A DNA stretch of 64,000 bases, taken from NCBI GenBank assembly GCA_964342855.1, contig CAYFIB010000009.1, positions 31,020 through 95,019 on the forward strand. Reading direction: 5' to 3'. The notes beneath the pieces are model-generated. The model ran no database searches, had not been told where the DNA came from, and saw nothing but the letters and a program-made list of their open reading frames with translations. This stretch comes from JBCBJX01 sp964342855 (lineage in GTDB: Bacteria > Pseudomonadota > Alphaproteobacteria > Caulobacterales > Parvularculaceae). Made by a program: the position numbers and the translations under genes. Below, in pieces: positions 51,729-59,937 of the stretch; position 1 is the stretch's first letter, and each line of letters opens with the position of its first letter.

Positions 51729-52748
51729 TCAGTCGATCCAGTAGGGGCGCTGTTTCGGCATCGGGAATTTCTTCGGGAGGATGCCGTTCTGGAGGAGGTT
51801 GGCGATGACCGGGCCGTCTTCGGTCATGGTCACCCAGACCATATGGTCGAACTCGCCGTACTCGACGCCGCGCAGGGACGAGACGCCGCCGGTGGTCGCG
51901 AGGGCGATCTTGTCGTGGGTGTGCGGACCGGCCTGCGGCGCGTCGTCGAACTCATACGAGTGAAGGTGGCCAGCGAACATGGTGTAGTCGCGGTCGTCCA
52001 GCATGTCTTCGATTTCGGTCCACTGCGGCGGCACGTAATCGAAACGCGGCCACGGGCCTTCAGCGGTGTTGTCGGCCGGATCGTCCGAGCGCATCCAGCG
52101 TTTGCGCCAATAGGGCTTGTGGGTGAAGACGAAGGTCCAGCGGACGTCCGCGTTCTCGGCCAGCACGTTCTTCACGTAAGCGAGTTGTTCGGCCTGCTCC
52201 TCCTCGAAGAGCTGCACCCATTCGCGCCGCCACCAGGGGGCGTCCTTACGGTCGAACAGCTCGGAGTTCAGGACGAGGAACAGCGTGTCCTTATAGCGGA
52301 AGTGGTAGAACGACTTGCCGAGGCGCTCGGTCCACACCTTCGCCATGGCGCGGTTCTGCCAGTCGTGGTTGCCGGGGGTGTAGAAGAACGGCGCGTCGAC
52401 GTCGTCGACGATGGCGTCCAGTTCCTCCCACTGGGCGTTCAGGACGTCTTCATCCTCCGTATAGCCCTGAACGAGATCGCCGACGCTCATGACGAAGGCG
52501 GGCTGGATGAGGTCGATCTTCTCCGCCGCGTCCTCGAAGACCCCGTCGCGCGCGCCGCCGGTGCGGTCCGTCACGACCAGAAACTGAAATTTCTCCGGCC
52601 CGTCGAGCACGTCCAGCGACGTCCACGGCTTCGCCTCAAGGTGATGTTCTTTCAGATCGGAGATGACCGGCGCCTCGGCGCGCTCGGGCGTGACGCAGGC
52701 GGCGGCGACGAACGAAAGAGCAAGAGCGGCGAGGGAACGAACGCGCAT
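51729..52748 (-). CDS. Lipoprotein calcineurin-like metallophosphoesterase
   Basis: The 339-residue exported protein has a lipoprotein-type signal (RSLAALALSFVAAACVTP). The metal-binding motifs are in order: VVTDRTGGARDG, GDLVQGYTE, YTPGNHDWQN, FTHKPYWRK and AGHLHSYE. The first motif has D-x-T rather than the usual D-x-H, so one ligand is replaced and metal site 1 may be altered. The substrate is unknown; it acts in the periplasm, probably lipid-anchored. GGAGG 6 nt before ATG 52748 supports the start. It is 62 bp after the helical-repeat gene on the same strand. Confidence 0.85.
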   Translation of the reverse strand: MRVRSLAALALSFVAAACVTPERAEAPVISDLKEHHLEAKPWTSLDVLDGPEKFQFLVVTDRTGGARDGVFEDAAEKIDLIQPAFVMSVGDLVQGYTEDEDVLNAQWEELDAIVDDVDAPFFYTPGNHDWQNRAMAKVWTERLGKSFYHFRYKDTLFLVLNSELFDRKDAPWWRREWVQLFEEEQAEQLAYVKNVLAENADVRWTFVFTHKPYWRKRWMRSDDPADNTAEGPWPRFDYVPPQWTEIEDMLDDRDYTMFAGHLHSYEFDDAPQAGPHTHDKIALATTGGVSSLRGVEYGEFDHMVWVTMTEDGPVIANLLQNGILPKKFPMPKQRPYWID

Positions 52749-52810
52749 CGGGGGCCTCCAATTCAGGTTTGCATCTGAATACCGGCGAACCACGACACTA
52801 TCGCGACGCT

Positions 52811-53332
52811 TCAGGCCCCGCCCGGCGCGCGCATGTTCCGCCGGCGGGCGCGGACGGCGGCGCTCGGGTCATTTTTCGCGGCGTCGTAAGCGGCGCGCGC
52901 GAGGGGGGCGAGCGAGCGGTCGCGATCCGCCAGCGCGCACAGCGCATGCAACGCCCAGGCGCGGACGAAGGGGCGCTCGTGCGTTGTGAAGTCGTTCAGG
53001 CGTTCGGCGATGGCCGCCCCTGCGTCGAAACGAAGGCCGTCGATGCTCTGGCAAAAATGCAGCGCCGTCGCCCAATTGTCGGAAGACAGAGCGTTGTCGG
53101 CGTAGGTGCGGGACTGCGCCTTGGTGAGTTTCAGCCCGGCCGCGATCGCGTCTTTCAGGATCCAGCTCGCGCCGTCGGACACGGAAGGCTCCGGAGCGCC
53201 CGTCAGGCGAAGGAGGATATTGGCGAAATCAGGCGCGTTCACGAACGCCTGCGCGATAGATCGCAGCGCATCCGGTTTCGAATTGGCGGCGACCAGTTGC
53301 TCGCGAACCAACATCATGTCGGTTCGCGCCAT
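52811..53332 (-). CDS. HEAT-like helical repeat protein, unknown function
   Basis: The 173-residue protein is all-helical by composition. Repeating amphipathic helices include SWILKDAIAAGLKLTKAQ and ERPFVRAWALHALCALADRD, then PSAAVRARRRN, suggesting HEAT/armadillo-like repeats. There is no signal peptide. It is 3 bp after the mlaF stop, so it is translated from the same mRNA as the MlaE/MlaF-type transporter. I do not know a family for it. A partner or regulator of the ABC subunits is possible. Confidence 0.65.
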   Translation of the reverse strand: MARTDMMLVREQLVAANSKPDALRSIAQAFVNAPDFANILLRLTGAPEPSVSDGASWILKDAIAAGLKLTKAQSRTYADNALSSDNWATALHFCQSIDGLRFDAGAAIAERLNDFTTHERPFVRAWALHALCALADRDRSLAPLARAAYDAAKNDPSAAVRARRRNMRAPGGA

Positions 53333-53335
53333 CGC

Positions 53336-54115
53336 TTACGCCTTCAGGAGGTCCATCTCGATCGGACCTTTGGCGCGGCCGTTGACGAACTGGTCGACCA
53401 TCGGGTTGCCTGAATCGTCCAGCTCGGAGGCCTTGCCCTCCCAGATGATCTGGCCGCGGTAAATCATGGCGACGCGGTCGGCAATCTTGCGGGCCGACGC
53501 CATGTCGTGGGTGATGGAGACCGCCGCCGCGCCGAGGCCGCGCACCTGTTCGACGATGAGATCGTTGATGACGTCGGCCATGATCGGGTCGAGGCCGGTG
53601 GTCGGCTCGTCGAAGAAGATCACCTCCGGCTCGGAGACGATGGCGCGGGCGAGGCCGACGCGCTTCTGCATGCCGCCGGAAAGTTCGGACGGGGAAAGCT
53701 CGCCCACTTCCGGCGAGAGGCCGACCTTGCGCAGGCAATCGACCGCGCGGTCCTTGGCTTCGTCGCGCGACACTTTTTCGGCGTTGAGGAGCCGGAAGGC
53801 GACATTTTCCCAGACGGGGAGGGAGTCGAACAGGGCCGCGCCCTGAAACAGCATGCCGATCTGGTTCGTCCGCTTGCGGCGCTCTTTCTCGGACGCCTTC
53901 ACGATGTTGAAGCCATCGATGAGGATGTCGCCTTTATCCGGGTTCAGAATGCCCAGCATGCATTTCAGCGTCACCGATTTGCCCGAGCCCGAGCCGCCGA
54001 TGATGACGAGGCTTTCGCCCGGCTTCACGGAGATATCGACGCCGCGCAGCACGTCCTTCGGTCCGAAGGACTTATGGACGTTCCGGCATTCCAGCTTGTT
54101 GGTCTTATCGGGCAT
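53336..54115 (-). CDS. MlaF-type ABC transporter ATPase
   Basis: The 259-residue nucleotide-binding subunit has Walker A IGGSGSGKSVTLK, Q-loop IGMLFQGAALFDSLPVWENV (the FQ-x-ALFDSL pattern specific to MlaF/Mkl), signature LSGGMQKRVGLARAI, Walker B VIFFDEPTTGLDPI and H-loop SITHDM. It powers MCE-type phospholipid transport between inner and outer membrane. It is 6 bp after the permease gene. No MCE-domain (MlaD) gene follows, so the periplasmic subunit must be encoded elsewhere. Confidence 0.93.
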   Translation of the reverse strand: MPDKTNKLECRNVHKSFGPKDVLRGVDISVKPGESLVIIGGSGSGKSVTLKCMLGILNPDKGDILIDGFNIVKASEKERRKRTNQIGMLFQGAALFDSLPVWENVAFRLLNAEKVSRDEAKDRAVDCLRKVGLSPEVGELSPSELSGGMQKRVGLARAIVSEPEVIFFDEPTTGLDPIMADVINDLIVEQVRGLGAAAVSITHDMASARKIADRVAMIYRGQIIWEGKASELDDSGNPMVDQFVNGRAKGPIEMDLLKA

Positions 54116-54121
54116 TGCGGG

Positions 54122-54910
54122 TCAGGCCTGAACGAAGACGGAAGTGAGGAGGTAGTTCGAGGCGAAAATGAGGATCGCCGCGGAGACGACGGCGTTCGTC
54201 GTCGCCCGGCCGACGCCCTGGGCGCCGCCGGTGGAATAATAGCCGTGATAGCAACCCATCAGCGCGAGGAGGAAGCCGAAGGTCGCCGCCTTGATGAGGC
54301 CGGTGAAGACGTCGTCGAAGGTCACGAAATCCGCCACGTTGCGGATGTACGTCGCGCCGTTGAAGTCGAGCGCGTAGACCGAGACGAGCCAGCCGCCATA
54401 GACGCCGATGATGTCCGCGACGAAGACGAGGGCGGGCAGCGTCAGCGTCGCCGCCGCGAGGCGCGGGCCGATGAGATATTTGAACGGGTTCACCGAGAGC
54501 GTGGTCAGCGCGTCCACCTGCTCGGTGACGCGCATGGTGCCGATCTCCGCGGCGATGGCGGCCGAGACGCGGCCCGCGAGCATCAGGGCGGCGAGGACGG
54601 GGCCAAGTTCGCGGGTGATGGCGACGCCGACGATCTGCGGCAGGAAGCTTTCCACGCCCGAGCGCTCGCCGCCGGTATAGATATTCAGCGCCAGCGCCGC
54701 GCCGGTGAAGACGGCGGTGAGCCCGACGACCGGCAGTGAGGCGTAGCCGATGCGGAGGAGTTGCTTCAGAAGCTCGCGGAAAAAGATCGGCGGCAGGAAT
54801 GCGTGCATGGCCCCGCGACCGGCGAAGACGCCGATGCGGCCGATTTCGGAGAGGAAACCGAGCGTGGCGGCGCCGACCGCGCCGAACGGGTTGGAGGGGA
54901 TCGTCGCCAA
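54122..54910 (-). CDS. MlaE-type ABC transporter permease
   Basis: The ~262-residue permease has five to six helices and the MlaE signature region EVxRELGPVLAALMLAGRVSAAIAAEIGTM (seen as ITRELGPVLAALMLAGRVS), followed by VTEQVDALTTLSVNPFKYLI. It forms the membrane part of a phospholipid transporter with the ATPase encoded downstream. The start is uncertain. TTG 54910 has GGAGAG at 8 bp and gives MATIPSNPFGAVG; the open frame upstream overlaps alr and is low-complexity. It lies ~58 bp after the alr stop. Confidence 0.9.
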   Translation of the reverse strand: MATIPSNPFGAVGAATLGFLSEIGRIGVFAGRGAMHAFLPPIFFRELLKQLLRIGYASLPVVGLTAVFTGAALALNIYTGGERSGVESFLPQIVGVAITRELGPVLAALMLAGRVSAAIAAEIGTMRVTEQVDALTTLSVNPFKYLIGPRLAAATLTLPALVFVADIIGVYGGWLVSVYALDFNGATYIRNVADFVTFDDVFTGLIKAATFGFLLALMGCYHGYYSTGGAQGVGRATTNAVVSAAILIFASNYLLTSVFVQA

Positions 54911-54968
54911 GGGCTGGGCTCTCCGGTCTTGATCGGCGCGCCCGGCCGGGCGGCGCGAAGAAACTGTC

Positions 54969-56099
54969 TCAGGACGCGACAGGCGCGCCCCCCTTCCAGT
55001 AACGGCGTCGCGGGCGCGCGCCAAGGCCCGTAAGAATTTCATAGCCGATCGTGCCCGCCGCATCCGCCAATGCGTCGATGGAGGCGGCGGAGCCGAACAC
55101 CTCCGCGGTGTCGCCGAGGCTGAGGTCGGGGACGGCGCTCGCGTCGACCGTGATGAGGTCCATGGAGACGCGTCCGACCATGGGCGCGGCGACGCCGTTG
55201 ATGACGACCGACCAGCGCCCGGCGAGGCGGCGGGGAACGCCGTCGCCATAACCGATGGCGAGCGTCGCGATGCGGACGGGGCCCGGCGCGACGTACTCGC
55301 CGCCATAGCCGACGCGGTCCCCGGCTGTGAGATCGGCGATCTGCACGACCGGCGCGCTAAGTCGGGCGACCGGCTGAAGACGGGGCTCCGACCGGTCCTG
55401 CGGGCCGACGCCGTAGAGCCCGACGCCGATGCGCGCGAGGTCTGACGCCGCGGGCGGTTCGAGCATCACCCCCGCAGAAGCGGCGAGGCTCGTCTCAGCG
55501 TCCGGCGCGAGGCGGGCGAGCTCGGCGAAGGCGGCGATCTGCTCGCCATTGCGGGGGCTTTCCGCGTCGAAGCCGCAGGCGAGGTGGCTCATCACCATTG
55601 CGATAGGAGCCGCCCTGCGGAACGCCGCATCGGCGAGGAGCGCCCTGTACGCGTCCGGCGCGAAGGCGAGGCGATGGAGGCCGGTCTCCACATGGAGCGC
55701 GCAGGGACGCGGCGCGCCGGAGGCTTCCGCCGCCGCGCGCCAGAGCTGCGCCTGATGGGGCGTGTTGAGAACCGGGATCGCCGCCGCCGCGATGAGCTCG
55801 CGCGCGGCGTCCGGCGCCACAGGGCCGATGAGCGCGAAAATGCGCGGCGTCAGCCCCGCGGCGTCGGCGGCGGCCCGCAGCGCCGATGCTTCGCCCGCAT
55901 AGGCGACGAAAAAGTCGCTCGCGCCCGCCTCGGCGAGCGCGCCAAGCGCTGGCGCGGCGCCAAGGCCGTAAGCGTCGCATTTAACGACCGCGGCCGCGCT
56001 TGCGCCGGGCCGGGCCTTGTCGGCGAGGTCGGCGAAGAAGCGGTAATTCGCGGCGAGAGCGTCGAGATCGATATCGAGGGTGGGGCCGGGCGCGGTCAT
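54969..56099 (-). CDS. alr: Alanine racemase
   Basis: The 376-residue PLP enzyme makes D-alanine for peptidoglycan. The PLP Lys is in AAAVVKCDAYGLGAA (~residue 38). LHVETGLHRLAF and RIGVGLYGVGP are in order, and the second catalytic Tyr lies in GDRVGYGGEYVAPG with the family IGYGDG and GRVSMDLITVD motifs. ATG 56099 gives a normal-length enzyme beginning TLDIDLDALAANY; ATG 56123 would add eight residues. The ribosome site is weak. A triple 19-bp repeat lies just upstream. The divergent gene starts 142 bp away. Confidence 0.95.
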   Translation of the reverse strand: MTAPGPTLDIDLDALAANYRFFADLADKARPGASAAAVVKCDAYGLGAAPALGALAEAGASDFFVAYAGEASALRAAADAAGLTPRIFALIGPVAPDAARELIAAAAIPVLNTPHQAQLWRAAAEASGAPRPCALHVETGLHRLAFAPDAYRALLADAAFRRAAPIAMVMSHLACGFDAESPRNGEQIAAFAELARLAPDAETSLAASAGVMLEPPAASDLARIGVGLYGVGPQDRSEPRLQPVARLSAPVVQIADLTAGDRVGYGGEYVAPGPVRIATLAIGYGDGVPRRLAGRWSVVINGVAAPMVGRVSMDLITVDASAVPDLSLGDTAEVFGSAASIDALADAAGTIGYEILTGLGARPRRRYWKGGAPVAS

Positions 56100-56124
56100 C
56101 GGCAGGTGCTTAGCTCCGTTCATA

Positions 56125-56181
56125 GGCGCCCGGAAGGCATTGGGGCGCCCGGAAGGCGAGGAGGCGCCCGGAGGGCGAGGG
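56125..56181. repeat. Three 19-bp tandem repeats upstream of alr
   Basis: The core GGCGCCCGGAAGGC begins at 56125 and 56144, with a variant GGCGCCCGGAGGGC at 56163, giving a period of 19 bp. The array lies between the alr start and the divergent beta-propeller gene, in or near the alr promoter. Confidence 0.75.
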
Positions 56182-56241
56182 CAGTTGCAGTGCATCGATA
56201 ATGAGGCATGCTGCACTGCGACAGAAATATGAAGGCCCGCC

Positions 56242-59200
56242 ATGTCCTCTCACAGCCCCCGTCTCCTCCTCTGCGGTTTCGCCGTTTTCGCTCTCGCCGC
56301 GCCCCTTGGAGCCTCCGCTCAGGAGGAGGCCGCGGAAAAGAGCGCGGTGGAAAAGGCGTATGACGGGCTCGAATGGCGTTTCATCGGTCCCTATCGCGGC
56401 GGGCGGGCGACGTCGGTCGCGGGTGTCGCGGGCGATCCGCTGACGTACTATTTCGGCGCGGCAGGCGGCGGCGTGTGGAAAACCTCGAACGCCGGAACCA
56501 CGTGGTCGAATGTTTCTGACGGTGATTTCAATGTCGGCACCATCGGCGCGATCGCCGTCGCGCCATCCGATCCGAACGTCGTTTGGGTCGGGACGGGGGA
56601 AGCGCCCATCAGGGGCGTGACGACGTCGCATGGCGACGGCGTCTACCGCTCGACGGACGGCGGGAAAACGTGGGCGCATCTCGGCCTCGACGCGACGCGC
56701 CAGATTTCCGCCCTCGTCGTTCACCCGACGGACCCGGACGTCGCCCTCGTCGCCGCGCAGGGCAATCCGTGGGGGGACAACAAAGAGCGTGGCGTCTTCA
56801 AGACGACCGATGGCGGCGCGACATGGAAGCACGTGCTGGCGGTTGATGCGGAGACAGGCGCGTCGGACCTTGTCATGGACCCGACAAACCCGCGCATACT
56901 TTACGCGGGTCTCTGGCCGCACCAGCGCAATCCATGGTTCGTGAAGTCCGGCAGCGAGGCGGGCGGCGTCTATAAATCCGTAGACGGCGGCGATAGCTGG
57001 AAAAAGCTCGAAGGCGGCCTGCCGGGCCTCGTCGGAAAAATCGGCGTCGCCGTCTCCGCTTCGAACCCGGACAAGGTCTACGCCATCGTCGAGGCGGAGC
57101 CGGGCGAGGGCGGGCTTTATGTCTCCACCAATGCGGGCGGCTCATGGTCGCTCGTGAACGGGTCGCGGCTCATTCAGGCGCGCTCCTGGTACTATATGCA
57201 CATCGGCGTTGACCCGACGGACGAGAACACCGTCTACATCATGAATGCGCCGCTTCTTAAATCGATCGATGGCGGCGTGAGTTTCGAGCCCATGTCCGCG
57301 CCCCATGGCGACCATCACGACATGTGGTTCAACCCGGCCGACGGCGCGAACTTCATTAACGCCAATGATGGCGGCGCGACGGTGACTTTTGACGGCGGGA
57401 AGACCTGGTCGTCGATCTACAATCAGCCGACCGCTCAGTTCTATCGGGTCATTACGGACAATCTGACGCCGTACGCCGTCTATGGTGGTCAGCAGGACAA
57501 CTCGACCCTCGCCGTCAAATCCGACGCCTATGACGGATCCATCGGCCGCGAGGATTACTCCGTCATCGGCGGCGGCGAGAGCGCGTGGATCGCCTTCGAC
57601 GAAAATGCGCCGCGGTTGATCTATGCGACGACCATCAACTCAACGCTCACCGAGTATGACGCGGAGCTGAAGCGCACCCGGCCGATCAAGCCGTATCCGG
57701 AATATACGTTCGGTCGAAACCCGTCGGACCACAAATACCGCTATAACTGGAATGCGCCGGTGATCGCCTCGCCGCATGATCCGGCGACGATCTATTACGG
57801 CTCGCAGATCCTCCTGAAAAGCACCGACCGGGGCGCCTCCTGGGAGGAGATTTCCAAGGACCTCACCAAGAACGACCCGAAGAAGCAGGGCCTCAATGGC
57901 GGGCCGATCACCAACGAGCAGGCGGGCGCGGAGACCTACAACACCATTTTCTCGATCATGGAGAGCCCGCACGAAGAAGGCGTCATCTGGGTCGGGTCCG
58001 ATGACGGGCTGGCGCACCTGACGCGCGATGGCGGCGCGAGCTGGCGGAACGTGACGCCGCGCGGGGTCGGGGAGGCGCATATCAATGTGATTGAGGTCTC
58101 CCCGCATGATCCGGCGACGGCCTATCTCGCCGTGACCGGGTACAAGATGAACGATTTTGCTCCGTACATCTATAAAACGGAGAACTACGGGCGGACTTGG
58201 GCGCGGCTCGACAAAGGGTTGCCGGAGGGCGCGTTCGTCCGGGTCGTGCGCGAGGACCCGGGCCGGGCCGGACTTCTCTTCGCCGGCACCGAGGCGGGCG
58301 CGTTCGTCAGCTTCGACGGCGGCGAGGACGGCTGGAAACCCATTGATCTGAACATGCCGCCCGTTCCGATCACGGACATGACGTTCCGGCAGGACGATCT
58401 GGTCGCGGCGACGCAGGGGCGCGGCTTCTGGATACTCAATGATCTGGAGCTTATTCGTCAGGCCGACGCCGCAGCCGGGAGCGCGCTTTTTGCGTTCGAG
58501 GCGCCCGTCGCCATCCGGCGCTCCGGCGGGGAAGGAAACGCTGGCTCCGGCGACCCGACCGCCGCGGCGAAACCCGGCGGCGCCCGCATCGCCTTCCTGA
58601 TCGGCGATGAGGTCGAGCTTGAGGACGTTGATTTCTCCATCCGCATTCTGGATGCGGAAGGCGCGCTCGTGCGGACTTACGCCGCCGAGAAATCGGAAAA
58701 CGATCTCTGCCGCGAGCGGAACGCCGACCCGCGCAGCCCGTTATCGATCAAAACGCCGACGCCGAAGGCGGGGCTCAATATCTGGACCTGGGACCTGCAG
58801 CGCGAGGCGTACCCTTGCGCGGACGGCGTGCGCATTTTTGCGGGCTTCGCAGGCGCGCGGGTGCTGCCCGGGACGTATACGGCGGAGGTCACGCTCGGCG
58901 ACGCGACAGCCACGACCGAGATCGTCGTCGCGCCGGATCCCCGCGCGATCGCGTCCGAGGAAGCCTACGAGGAGCTTGGTGTCAAACTTGATGAGGCCTC
59001 CACGCTCCTGACCGCGCTCCTGTCCGCGGTGGATGCGGCGCGTGCGGCTCAATCTCAGATCGCTGCGCAGACCGCGCTGACGGTCGGTCATGAGAACGCC
59101 GAGACCATCGCGAGCCTCGGCGAGGAGGCGTCAGACGCGCTCGATGGATGGATCGCGACGGTCACCCAACCCAAGCACGAGACCTATGATGACGACATCA

Positions 59201-59418
59201 ACTGGCCCAACATGCTGGATGTTCAGATCCGCCATGTGATCGACGCCATGGATCGCGCCGATGCGCCCATCACGGAAGGTGCGAAAGAAAGGCTCGCGGA
59301 CCTTTCCGATCAGTGGATGGAGCGGCGCGCTGCGCTCGACGCGATCAACGAAGGCCCGCTGGCCGCCTTCAACGACGCGCTGAAGGCGGCTGGCGCAGCG
59401 TACGCGCCCGCGCCGTAG
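56242..59418 (+). CDS. Large exported VPS10/BNR-type beta-propeller protein
   Basis: The 1058-residue protein has a signal peptide (LLLCGFAVFALAAPLGASA) and then many Asp-box/BNR units typical of sortilin-like or sialidase-like propellers: GGGVWKTSNAGTTW, GDGVYRSTDGGKTW, GVFKTTDGGATW, GGVYKSVDGGDSW. They continue to LAHLTRDGGASW near residue 595. The C-terminal ~300 residues include a beta-sandwich region and a helical end. Databases often call such proteins glycosyl hydrolases, but I see no catalytic evidence. It is probably periplasmic or outer-membrane associated, perhaps in peptide or carbohydrate use. GAAGG before ATG 56242 supports the start. Confidence 0.82.
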   Translation: MSSHSPRLLLCGFAVFALAAPLGASAQEEAAEKSAVEKAYDGLEWRFIGPYRGGRATSVAGVAGDPLTYYFGAAGGGVWKTSNAGTTWSNVSDGDFNVGTIGAIAVAPSDPNVVWVGTGEAPIRGVTTSHGDGVYRSTDGGKTWAHLGLDATRQISALVVHPTDPDVALVAAQGNPWGDNKERGVFKTTDGGATWKHVLAVDAETGASDLVMDPTNPRILYAGLWPHQRNPWFVKSGSEAGGVYKSVDGGDSWKKLEGGLPGLVGKIGVAVSASNPDKVYAIVEAEPGEGGLYVSTNAGGSWSLVNGSRLIQARSWYYMHIGVDPTDENTVYIMNAPLLKSIDGGVSFEPMSAPHGDHHDMWFNPADGANFINANDGGATVTFDGGKTWSSIYNQPTAQFYRVITDNLTPYAVYGGQQDNSTLAVKSDAYDGSIGREDYSVIGGGESAWIAFDENAPRLIYATTINSTLTEYDAELKRTRPIKPYPEYTFGRNPSDHKYRYNWNAPVIASPHDPATIYYGSQILLKSTDRGASWEEISKDLTKNDPKKQGLNGGPITNEQAGAETYNTIFSIMESPHEEGVIWVGSDDGLAHLTRDGGASWRNVTPRGVGEAHINVIEVSPHDPATAYLAVTGYKMNDFAPYIYKTENYGRTWARLDKGLPEGAFVRVVREDPGRAGLLFAGTEAGAFVSFDGGEDGWKPIDLNMPPVPITDMTFRQDDLVAATQGRGFWILNDLELIRQADAAAGSALFAFEAPVAIRRSGGEGNAGSGDPTAAAKPGGARIAFLIGDEVELEDVDFSIRILDAEGALVRTYAAEKSENDLCRERNADPRSPLSIKTPTPKAGLNIWTWDLQREAYPCADGVRIFAGFAGARVLPGTYTAEVTLGDATATTEIVVAPDPRAIASEEAYEELGVKLDEASTLLTALLSAVDAARAAQSQIAAQTALTVGHENAETIASLGEEASDALDGWIATVTQPKHETYDDDINWPNMLDVQIRHVIDAMDRADAPITEGAKERLADLSDQWMERRAALDAINEGPLAAFNDALKAAGAAYAPAP

Positions 59419-59937
59419 AAGCTCCAGAACCTTTTCATAGAGCCGTATCGGGAAGTCCGGGCGACGGGAGACGCATGAACGCGTCGCCCGTCTGGCGTTG
59501 ACCTTGCGGCGGCTGCGCGACGCCCTCGGTCAGCGAGCGGCGTTGCGCTCTGCAATTGGCCAGGCCGCGCTTGAAATCCGTCAGTACGTCTTATGACGCC
59601 ACGAAGCCGTGCGGCCCTCAGCGGCGCGATCTGGCGTCTTAAAAAATTCAGACTACGGAAGGATGCGTGCGGGAGTGTGCCCTTGCCATGACGAGCGCCG
59701 CCCGCAAGCGGATCACGCAAAATAAAAACACTTCAAAAATAGAACACTCAAGTCTGATAAAGTAACATCAATATACAATGAGGATAAATAAAGTAGATAA
59801 CGCGTGTGTTATCAGGATTGATTATAAAATAAGTCGACTCTGTCATGTATTTGTCGCGATCAAACCCGCGAGTAATGCGCGGAAGGTATTCGTTGCAGCA
59901 GAAGCGCTGAAAAAATCGGCGCATTGTGAAGGGTCGC
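59419..59937. other. 519-bp spacer with AT-rich promoter region
   Basis: No gene is supported here. An inverted repeat CGGGCGACG (59458-59466) / CGTCGCCCG (59482-59490), without a T-run, may stabilise or end the upstream transcript. From about 59705 to 59860 the base composition turns strongly AT-rich, unlike the rest of the window, and contains the inverted repeat GATAAC-6-GTTATC at 59796-59813. This should hold the promoter and an operator of the TonB receptor gene. Confidence 0.6.

Noticed and set aside
59458..59490. Inverted repeat after the propeller gene as a terminator
   Set aside because: The 9-bp stem is perfect, but the loop is 15 nt and no T-run follows; noted in the spacer entry only.
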